Assembly (NCBI GenBank): GCA_001275005.1
Contig: JWZX01002512.1
Location: 1 to 22,497, forward strand
DNA: 22,497 nucleotides
Source of the DNA: Chrysochromulina tobinii
Lineage: Eukaryota > Haptophyta > Prymnesiales > Chrysochromulinaceae
Reading direction: 5' to 3'
Shown here piece after piece: positions 15,819-22,497 of this stretch. The notes under the pieces are model-generated. The model worked only from the letters and a program-made list of their open reading frames with translations. It was not told where the DNA came from and searched no databases. Each line of letters opens with the position of its first letter. Positions within the stretch are counted from its first letter, which is position 1. The position numbers were made by a program, and so were the translations under genes.

Positions 15819-16619
15819 CGCGTGCCCTCCCCCGCCGTGACGTGCCTTCTGGTCACGTACTATTCGGCAAGATGTGGGGCCCCAAGCCAGCGAGTGCGAC
15901 GAGTCGACCTCAGCGGGAGCTCTCGCGCCGCCGCTGACGTGAAGAAAAAGGCGGTGGTGAAGTCGGAACCAACGGTATCGCTCAAGAAGAAGCAGGTGGT
16001 GAAGTTGGAACCGGCGTCGTCGGGGCACAAGCGCGGCGTGGTAGTTGCCGAACTCTACCGTGCACGCCGCCCGCATATGTGTATTGCCTCCGGACCCCGC
16101 GCGGGCCGCACGCACGCGCGCGCGCGCACGCGTGGCGCGGTCGGTAACGTGTACCGGTACCGGCCGAACGCGTCCGGCTGCGCACCGCACCGATACGCTA
16201 CGAGCCGACGTAGCTCGTAGGGCCGGTCCGGGGGGCGTCGCGGTACAGCGAATCCAGTTGGCTATGCGGTGCGCGTGTACAGCCGTCGTGCGTCGACACC
16301 GTACAGTCCGACGAGCAGCCACGCCCTCCGCGCGCGATGATGTCGAACAATATAGCAAATTAGCAGTGCAAAATAGGCAACGACTGAGGGTTCGACATGA
16401 ATTAACGCATATAAAGGTGATAGGTGGTGTGCCCTGTGCCGTGTGCGCGTTTGTGCGCGTTATCGGTGCGCGACGGTCCGGCGGTGGGTCTAGCGTGACC
16501 ACAAGTGGCGACGTCGGGCGTGGGATCAGTGACCACACAATGGCACACAACTTAATGCGATGCGGCCCAAGAGAGATCTTAAGAGAGACCCGCGGTCGGC
16601 AGCTGCCCGACACGTCGCC
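15819..16619. other. Intergenic region, with an in-frame open continuation and a Z-DNA-prone tract
   Basis: 15819-16220 continues the frame of the secreted protein after the TAG ladder. Its first half has a twofold Lys/Val repeat (KKKAVVKSEP and KKKQVVKLEP); its second half looks non-coding (Arg/Ala/Thr from CG-rich DNA). 16109-16134 alternates purine and pyrimidine (CACGCGCGCGCGCGCACG). 16350-16420 is AT-richer with TATAAAG at 16410, but no credible plus-strand gene follows it. Confidence 0.5.
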
Positions 16620-18035
16620 TCAGAGCTGCTCGCAGATCTTGAAGACGTCGTCGGGCACGCCGGCGGTGAGCAGGCCGACCTTGGTGCGCAGCGAGCCGTC
16701 CCGCAGCTGCGCCTCGAGACCCCGGTTGGCAAGGTGGCCGGTGAGGGCATAGAACTCAAGGGCGGCCTGCATCTCCTTTGGTCCATAGGTGCCAACGGGC
16801 CGAAGGAGTGCACGCAGCGCGGGCGGGAGCGAGCGCGGGCGCGTGAAGTCGTGCGGCGGCGGGATGTGCTTGCGCAGCGCGGGCGGTACGCCTGGCGGCT
16901 GGGCGCCGCCGTGAGTGACGGAGCCCACCACGACGCCATTGGCCATCGCGCCCCCGTACTCGGACAGGTCGCCCAAAAGTTTGGGCACGAGAAGTTCGGA
17001 CGCATGCAGGGGCACCTTGGTGTGCCAGTGGCACGACGAGGCCATCTGGTCCCACCGGTTGTGCCCGTCCACCGCCACGAGCACCGGCACCTCCGTCGCC
17101 AGCGACAGCTCGGCGAAGAGGTCGTACACGGGGCGCAGCGGCATCGGAAAGTCCGAGAAGCTTCCAGTTTCGTCAGTGGCATAGGGCGCGAGCATATCGG
17201 CGAGCGTCGGGCCCGCATTCTGGTCCTTGGCGCGCGCGGCGTAGTGCGCGATGCGCTCGGCCCCCTTGAGCCGCACCTTCTCGAGCGCCGGCCGCTGCGA
17301 CAGGTAGGTTGAGATGAGCAAGTGCGCCGTCGCCTCGGGGTTCTCGTACAGGGCGTCTGCGCCTACGAGTTCCGGCGGCAGGTCGGTAAAGTAGGCGGGG
17401 TCGGTCACGCGGTAGGCCTCGTTCGGGTGCCGGCAGTCCTTGGCTCCCAGCCCGAGCGTCCAGTCAGCCGCGTGCGGCACTGCCACTACCAGCCATCCCG
17501 ACAGCTGGCAGCATGAGAGCACGTAGTTGAGCACGCACGACTTGCCGACGCCCGACTCACCCGTGAGCAGCAGGCCCTGCTGCTTGCCGAGGGTGCCCTC
17601 ATGCTGCCAGCGAAGCAGCTCGTCGCGCACCTCGAGGCCGCGCTCGCGCACCATCATCGCCGAGCTTTGCAGCCGGCGCGCGCGATCCTCAACCGCGTCG
17701 CCGCAGAAGCCGATGTGGTAGAAGAGCTCGAAGAGCGCTGTACCCGCCTCGAGCTGGAAGAACTTGCCGACGTCATCGGACGTGTGCTGCAGCGGGTCGT
17801 TGCTCGCACAGAAGAGCTGCGACGTCTCAACGGGCACGCGGCTGCGCTCCATCGATCGCGGCTTCCACTCAACCTTTTTCTTCGCGAGCAGCACGTTGCC
17901 AGCGGCCGACGTCGACCCCGCCTTGAGCTCGACCTCGGATGCAATGTCGAGCACGGCGGTGGACAAAAACTGCTGCCGCTGCCCTCCGACGCGCCGAGCG
18001 GCCCGTGCGGAGCGAGGTAGGATTGAGCTTCGCAT
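16620..18035 (-). CDS. DAP3: Mitochondrial small-subunit ribosomal protein mS29 (DAP3)
   Basis: GTP-binding protein of the mitochondrial ribosomal small subunit, needed for mitochondrial translation. Numbering from the Met at 18035 (471 residues), chosen because it opens an Arg/Ser-rich presequence (MRSSILPRSARAARRVGG); the frame also has Mets at 18110 and 18083. A P-loop, GESGVGKS, is at 159-166, preceded by LLLT and followed by GWLVVAVPHAADWT, as in DAP3. A Walker B-like strand, PVLVAVDGHNRWD, is at about 317-329. The region before the P-loop (FFQLEAGTALFELF) matches the family's entry to the ATPase domain. Length and domain order fit mS29, and no introns are evident. It is divergent from the FLZ gene, with 314 bp between the starts, and converges on the secreted protein gene downstream. 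Confidence in the family is high. Confidence 0.87.
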   Translation of the reverse strand: MRSSILPRSARAARRVGGQRQQFLSTAVLDIASEVELKAGSTSAAGNVLLAKKKVEWKPRSMERSRVPVETSQLFCASNDPLQHTSDDVGKFFQLEAGTALFELFYHIGFCGDAVEDRARRLQSSAMMVRERGLEVRDELLRWQHEGTLGKQQGLLLTGESGVGKSCVLNYVLSCCQLSGWLVVAVPHAADWTLGLGAKDCRHPNEAYRVTDPAYFTDLPPELVGADALYENPEATAHLLISTYLSQRPALEKVRLKGAERIAHYAARAKDQNAGPTLADMLAPYATDETGSFSDFPMPLRPVYDLFAELSLATEVPVLVAVDGHNRWDQMASSCHWHTKVPLHASELLVPKLLGDLSEYGGAMANGVVVGSVTHGGAQPPGVPPALRKHIPPPHDFTRPRSLPPALRALLRPVGTYGPKEMQAALEFYALTGHLANRGLEAQLRDGSLRTKVGLLTAGVPDDVFKICEQL

Positions 18036-18349
18036 ATGCCGAGACTTTGCCTCGTGGTTGACTCTTACGACGGCGTACTTCATGTGAACACAAGGAATGG
18101 AAGGCTTCATGGTGCGCCGTCAAGTCCAACAAGACAGGTCCTGTTTCTTTGCTCACGGATTGTTGTGAAATACATGTAGCATGAAAACGTATATCGCGGG
18201 AGATTTCGAGATACGTTCGTCATTTCGGTTCGAAGCGAAATCCCGCGGAGAGAGTAGGTCCCAGCCGCTTGAGAGGGAGGGAACGGAGACCTTCGCGGGA
18301 CGGACGAGACCCAGCCGCCTGCCAGTCCAGCCAACGCTGTCGAGGCCGC

Positions 18350-18964
18350 ATGATGCCCGGCTTGCACGTGAGTGAGCTCGGCCGGAGCTGGAACGACCTC
18401 GTCAAGAACATCCAGAGAAGACCCTTTGACATGTTCCTGTTCGCCTTTACCACCCCGTTTGCCGTTCCGGCGGCATGCTGCGTCGAAAAGAGGAAGGAAG
18501 CACAGGATTGGACTCACGAGTGGAGCTTGCAGTCGTTCCCGAGCGAGTCCAACCTCGGCGAGACCGAGAGACCGCGCCTGGCGAAGAAATGTTCGAGCAG
18601 GCATTATATTAGCGAGAACGAGATGCCTGTATACGTGGCCTGCGCGGTCTCATCAGTCGCATCTGCAAGCCTAGGTAGCCATGCGATCTCTCGTAGCCAC
18701 AATGAGGTGCCCGTCTACGTGGCCTCAGCGGTAACCTCACCGGTCGCAGTAGCACCGCCACCGGCACTGAGTCGCGACAATTCATTGGAGTGCTGTGAGC
18801 TTTCACCGGGCCCGGTGCGGGGTGTGTGCGGCGAGTGCAAGAAGGTCATCACTGCGAAGCGCAACGTGTACCTCGCCTACGACGTGCAATTCTGTTCGGA
18901 GAGCTGCCGAGACAGGGGCATGGAAAACTATGCCAGTCATTTGTCCATGCCCTTGCCCATGTAG
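18350..18964 (+). CDS. FLZ-type (FCS-like) zinc-finger protein
   Basis: 204 residues from the first of two adjacent ATGs (18350, 18353). Near the C-terminus residues 160-190 read CGECKKVITAKRNVYLAYDVQFCSESCRDRGM. That is the FLZ/DUF581 pattern: C-x2-C-K-K, an aromatic near the middle, then FCS-x2-CR. In land plants FLZ proteins act as adaptors binding SnRK1 kinase; whether that holds in this alga is unknown. Earlier there is an aromatic patch (PFDMFLFAFTTPFAVPAACC), possibly membrane-associated. A short internal duplication also occurs: NEMPVYVACAVSS and NEVPVYVASAVTS, about 29 residues apart. The frame is open to 18269 upstream without better starts. The zinc-finger call is good; the cellular role is not determinable here. 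Confidence 0.65.
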   Translation: MMPGLHVSELGRSWNDLVKNIQRRPFDMFLFAFTTPFAVPAACCVEKRKEAQDWTHEWSLQSFPSESNLGETERPRLAKKCSSRHYISENEMPVYVACAVSSVASASLGSHAISRSHNEVPVYVASAVTSPVAVAPPPALSRDNSLECCELSPGPVRGVCGECKKVITAKRNVYLAYDVQFCSESCRDRGMENYASHLSMPLPM

Positions 18965-19288
18965 CTAGTGGATCAACAAGAACGGCAGCGTCCCAGTCAG
19001 TGGCCGAGCGCGATCAGATTTTGTGTGCGTACATACGAGGGCGGCATGCGTCCGGGGTATACACAGATCACAGTCAGCGGTGAGCGGTGCATTGGAGTGG
19101 TGGAGAAATATAAATATCACAGTACAGCGACGCAGAAACTGTCGGGTGTCGCCCGCGCCGCGGGCAGCTCGCGCAGGCCTGCGCCGCGCCGTCGGCAGTC
19201 TCGTCTCGACTCAACCGGCACGACGCTCGCCTGGTCGGCTGCGAGCCTCCTGCTCACCGCACGCACACAAACGCGAGGCGGATACTAG
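18965..19288. other. Intergenic region between convergent genes
   Basis: 3' flanks of the FLZ gene (plus) and the plastid-targeted gene (minus). It contains an AT-rich AATATAAATATC at about 19107-19118 and otherwise nothing I can name. Confidence 0.5.
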
Positions 19289-20119
19289 TCATCGTCGGAG
19301 GCGATCGGGAGGGGGGCGTCGCCCTGCGTGCGCGCGGGGCGCCACGCGAGCTCGCGCTCCATGCTCTCCCGGCAGCCGCGCCACCTCGTTCGCCTGGATG
19401 CGTGTGTCGGCACCGAGGACGACTGCTATGCTCGACTGCCGGCAGAGAGCGACGAGGTCGTCGGCAGAGAAGCGCGTGCCTTCGGCCATCTCCTCGAGGG
19501 TCTCCTCGGCGCGTGCCTCGCGCGCCGCGATCGGGTCGCACGTCGCGAGGTACTCAAGCAGCTGTGCCAGCTGTGACTGGCTGCAGAACGAGCGCACCGG
19601 ACGACTGAGCTTGACGCGTGCAGGCGGCACGCCGAGCTCGATCAGCGCTTCGCACACGCCCTCAAGCGGCAGGTTGTAGTCCTCGGCGAGCTCCGAGGGA
19701 GTGAACTGCGCGGCGCCCGCAGTCGCACCCTCCGGGTCCCACTCCGAGTCGAGGCCTTCCCACGTGCGTCCCTCCACGCTCGTCTTCTTGAGTGCCGCTG
19801 CTCGGCCCCGCTGCTGCGTCGTCTCATACTCCTGGTTGGCGATCGGATCGAGCGCGATCGCCGCGGCCCACGGTGGTAGGTGTGCCGCGAGCTCGTTGGC
19901 CCTCGCCGGAGGGCGCCGCGCTTCCTCGCGCGACTCACGCTCGGTCGCTTCAAAGTCGATAGGCATGGCGCGACGGCCTCCCGACTTCGGTTCGTCGGCG
20001 TCCTTGGCCATGGCGACGGCGCAGCCACGCTGGCGGGTGGGCACGGACGGCGTAAGGACGACGATCGCGGATCGCAGCGGCAGCAGCGCGATGGCCAGCA
20101 CTGCAAAGGAATGCGGCAT
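19289..20119 (-). CDS. Plastid-targeted protein of unknown function
   Basis: 276 residues. The ATG at 20119 was chosen because it starts a leader (MPHSFAVLAIALLPLRSAIVV) followed by a Thr/Arg-rich segment (LTPSVPTRQRGCAVAMAKD) that fits bipartite plastid import. A helical, winged-helix-like part, FTPSELAEDYNLPLEGVCEALIELGV, comes at about residues 145-170, then SQLAQLLEYLATCDP and a Glu-rich stretch, then FSADDLVALC and VVLGADTRIQANEVARL. I think this order (ELAEDYxLPLxxVxxAL...DLxxLC...GxDTR) occurs in plant and algal plastid proteins, but I cannot name a function. The C-terminus is doubtful: in this frame it ends PPPDRLRR, whereas the +1 frame from about 19345 ends with an acidic PLPIASDDD, which looks more natural. 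Only 89 bp separate its start from the stop of the upstream transporter gene on the same strand. Confidence 0.6.
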   Translation of the reverse strand: MPHSFAVLAIALLPLRSAIVVLTPSVPTRQRGCAVAMAKDADEPKSGGRRAMPIDFEATERESREEARRPPARANELAAHLPPWAAAIALDPIANQEYETTQQRGRAAALKKTSVEGRTWEGLDSEWDPEGATAGAAQFTPSELAEDYNLPLEGVCEALIELGVPPARVKLSRPVRSFCSQSQLAQLLEYLATCDPIAAREARAEETLEEMAEGTRFSADDLVALCRQSSIAVVLGADTRIQANEVARLPGEHGARARVAPRAHAGRRPPPDRLRR

Positions 20120-20208
20120 TTTTCCGCGCCGTCTCGGGCGGCTATTCGCGCCGCAGGACTCGGCGCCTCGGGCTTTCCTAAAAAGGGGCCACAGGAGAAT
20201 CAAATTAT

Positions 20209-21995
20209 TCAATTGCCAAACACCGCACGCAGGTCCTTGAGCGACCTGGGTGACGCAACCGCCTCCTCGTCCTCTTGGACCGTCGGCGTCGGCAGTGCGC
20301 CCGTCAAGGCGCTCGCTACGGCGCGCGCCGTGGGCTCTCCGACCTCGATCGAGGAGTCCGAGGGACGCGCGCCCGGTACAGCGCTCGCAGGAGGGTGGTC
20401 GCGCAGGGCGCTGTACCGGGCGCTCGCGTCACGCTGGGTCAGCTGGGTCAGCTTCGTCAGCTCGTCCGGCCGTTGGCCTCGGCGCTCACCACGGCGCTGC
20501 GGATGGGCATCCGCCGAGGCGCCGCCGCCCGTGGGTGCGCCCACGACGGCGCCCGAGGGCGCGCCCGCACCCACTTGGTAGAGGTAGTCGGTGGAGGGCA
20601 ATGGCACGTCGGGCTCGTGGGCGTCGTCGTGGGCGTGGTGTCCCGAGAGCAGGCTGGCGATCTGGAGCGGGACGGGGTGCTCAAGCGACTCGAGGTAGAT
20701 GCGCAGCACCGCCGTGAGCGGGATGGCGAGCACCTGTGGGGAGAGGGCGCCGTGGTGAGCGTACTGGCGAGCACCCGCAGTGTCATCAGAGGCACTCAGG
20801 CGAACCGGAGGGCAACGGACGGATGTCGAGCGCCGTTCCGGGCGCCGTGGCCAGCCAAGGCACTCAGAGGAGGCCATCGGCCCACCATGCCAGTCACGCC
20901 CCAGACGGAGCCATAGATGAGGATGGCAAGTAAGATCGTGACGGGGTTCAGATCGGTCGCGTGGCCCAAAACTTTTGGCTCCAAGACGTCCTTCGCAAAG
21001 ATGTTGACGCCAAACGGGACGAGGAAGGAAACTGCGGTCTCCGCCGAGCTGAACTGCGGATCGAGGGCGATGAGCGGCATGGGGAGCAGCACGGCGCCCA
21101 AGCCACCCACGTTGGGGATGAAGTTGAGAAAGAAGGTGAGCACACCAAAGGGGAGCCACAGCCCCTGCCACCGAGAGACGCGCGAGATCGCGCGAGATCG
21201 CCGTGGGCTGTCTGTCAGTCATTGTGGACCCGTACCTGGAGGGCCTGCGCGCGGCGTCGTTGGCGAGTGCACCTGAAGCCCCACGAGCCAAAGCACGAAG
21301 GCATGCATGCCCCCGACGAACCCCGAGATGGCCGACTTGCCACGGATGTACGTGTAGATCTTGCGCTCGCACCGGTAGCCCACGTGGTTCCTCGGGTCGC
21401 GCTCGGACGTGTGCGCGAGCATGAAGATCAGGAAGAGCACGATATACATGACGGCTTCCGCCACGTGCGCCGCAGTGCCGAGCAGCTCGAGGATGATGTT
21501 GGTCAGTGAGACCTCGGATAGGAAGCCCTTGACCAGCTCCTGGGCTTCTTGGGCGGCGGTGTGGTCGGCGTGTCGCTGAAGCGCCGTCTCGTTATTGGCT
21601 ATCCTGAGCCCCCACCGCTCCGCCGTCTCGAACATGCTCTCCAGCAGATCCTCGACACGGTCGGCGTAACTCGCTGAGCGCTCCTGGAAGATTGTGAGGG
21701 CGCGCAGGAGAACGAGGGCAACAAAGACGAGCACGCCCACGCCCACGAGGAATGCGAGGCCGACGGCAATGCCGCGGTGGAGCCTGCAGCGGTGCGCTTG
21801 CCCATGACACGAGAGGAAGTTGACCAGCGGAGTCAGCAAGTACGAGAGCGCCACGGCAAGCACGAAGGGAATCAGGATTTCCTGCAGGCGGTCCATGAAT
21901 GTGAAAACAACGCCAAGCGCAATGATCATCAGACACGAGATCATGATGATGTAGCCGACACGCATTTCGGAGACGTGCTTGTCGCCGAGCATCAT
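20209..21995 (-). CDS. AI-2E/PerM-family membrane transporter
   Basis: Polytopic membrane protein of the AI-2E (PerM/YdiK-like) exporter family. Three phase-0 exons, 21995-21273, 21164-20886 and 20733-20209, give 508 residues. The ATG at 21995 directly precedes the first helix (VGYIIMISCLMIIALGVVFTF), then RLQEILIPFVLAVALSYLLTPLVNFL, the family's N-terminal signature. More helices lie at about 75-100 and 170-197. Exon 2 supplies the GVLTFFLNFIPNVGG motif, a hallmark of the family, and exons 2 and 3 together give the closing YGSVWGVTGM-VLAIPLTAVL helix; this continuity across the splice confirms the junction. Substrate is unknown; bacterial relatives export small molecules or ions. The last 150 residues are a hydrophilic, probably cytosolic tail not typical of bacterial members. 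No clear organelle targeting signal is present. Intron 2 (20885-20734) ends with CTCTCCCCACAG. Confidence 0.88.
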
Positions 21996-22201
21996 TGTTG
22001 ACGAGCGTCCGCGGCGTCGAGCGCGAGTCGTCGTGTGAATTACACACGATTGGTTGGGCCCGAAACTCCTTCCCCATAAATGAGTTCCGACGCAGATCCA
22101 TTTACGAAACCCGGCCTCGTAATTTCACTTGGTTGGAACAAGCAGCTACATGTACGAGTAAGGAGGCGGAAGCAAGCAGCTCCTGTGGCGCTCCAGTGCC
22201 C

Positions 22202-22497
22202 ATGCTCCCCCGAAGGGCAGTGACCACCGTCCTCGCTCCAAGGGAAGCCATCATCAGCCCACAGGCGCTCGCTCCGCGGCGGATACACTCCGAACCGGCG
22301 CATCCATCCTGGCGCACTTTCCCAGATTCGAGCCTGGCTCATCGCGCCTCAATCGTCTGCGAGCAAGTCCCGTGGCGAGTGGCTGAGGAGGCTCTGCGAG
22401 CATCGCCGTCCGGCGGTGTGCTGCATCTTCCCAGCCTCCTCCACTATCCGAGCTCGGCGCCCCTGATGCCCCTGGTGCTGAGCGAGCGCATCGACGA
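22202..22497 (+). CDS. N-terminal part of an unidentified, possibly organelle-targeted protein (runs off the right edge)
   Basis: An ATG at 22202 opens a frame of 98 codons with no stop before the end of the window. The first 40 residues are rich in Arg, Ala, Ser and Pro (MLPRRAVTTVLAPR...), as in a mitochondrial or plastid presequence. The later part reads like folded protein (QVPWRVAEEALRASPSGG, then LHLPSLLHYPSSAPL). It would be divergent from the AI-2E transporter, with 206 bp between starts. I recognise no family. An overlapping 100-codon antisense frame (22342-22040) is the competing interpretation. Confidence 0.4.
   Translation, partial: MLPRRAVTTVLAPREAIISPQALAPRRIHSEPAHPSWRTFPDSSLAHRASIVCEQVPWRVAEEALRASPSGGVLHLPSLLHYPSSAPLMPLVLSERID

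Noticed and set aside
15753-16220. TAG reassigned to Gln throughout this genome
   Set aside because: Several other genes here end naturally at TAG (7638, 8244, 18962), and the post-ladder frame soon loses protein-like composition.
16405-16420. TATAAAG as a promoter
   Set aside because: No credible plus-strand gene begins downstream; the nearest genes converge here.
22040-22342. Minus-strand 100-codon frame near the right edge
   Set aside because: It overlaps the plus-strand frame that stays open to the window edge and starts with a presequence-like stretch. The choice is not certain, so the plus gene is given low confidence.

Overview
The window looks like nuclear DNA of a eukaryotic alga with a complex (secondary) plastid, most likely a haptophyte. 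It is GC-rich. Genes on both strands are split by short GT-AG introns. Three predicted proteins begin with a hydrophobic leader plus a hydroxylated or basic stretch, as in bipartite plastid targeting; one has a leader ending AFVPAP. Several families (beta-helix surface proteins with GGTV/SGNTA coils, proteins with repeated YGTDC motifs) are ones I associate with haptophyte genomes. The taxonomic call is inference.

Layout. 1-2573 (-): a beta-helix surface protein whose coils are encoded by identical-length 75-nt exons, separated by arrays of hairpin-bearing introner-like units. 2573-2973: a 21-bp minisatellite. 2973-3704 (+): an unrecognised Cys/His-rich protein. 5217 down to about 3960 (-): a secreted YGTDC-repeat protein ending in a 7-residue minisatellite. 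5478-6417 (+): a Siw14/OCA-type phosphatase-like protein lacking the catalytic Arg. 6576-7640 (+): a probable plastid RNA polymerase omega-like protein. 8244-11573 (-): an unrecognised single-pass membrane protein, very rich in repeats. 11794-13195 (+): plastid ribosomal protein S1. 14202-15122 (+): a membrane-anchored ADP-ribosyltransferase-like protein. 15360-15764 (+): a small secreted glycoprotein followed by a ladder of in-frame TAG codons. 16620-18035 (-): mitochondrial ribosomal protein S29 (DAP3). 18350-18964 (+): an FLZ-type zinc-finger protein. 19289-20119 (-): a plastid-targeted protein of unknown function. 20209-21995 (-): an AI-2E/PerM-family membrane transporter. 22202 to the right edge (+): the start of another gene.

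The genes do not form one pathway. Organelle gene expression is over-represented (plastid S1, a candidate plastid omega, mitochondrial S29). Many neighbours are divergent pairs with 200-400 bp between starts (2573/2973, 5217/5478, 11573/11794, 18035/18350, 21995/22202), so shared promoters are likely.

The most unusual theme is intron structure. In the beta-helix gene, tandem introner units, each with its own GT donor and AG acceptor, are separated by 3 or 6 nt (never a stop codon), giving ten candidate one- or two-codon micro-exons. In other genes, introns begin with, or contain, a copy of sequence from an adjoining exon, placed at AG/GT junctions. This suggests repeated recent intron gain by local duplication or insertion, by more than one route.
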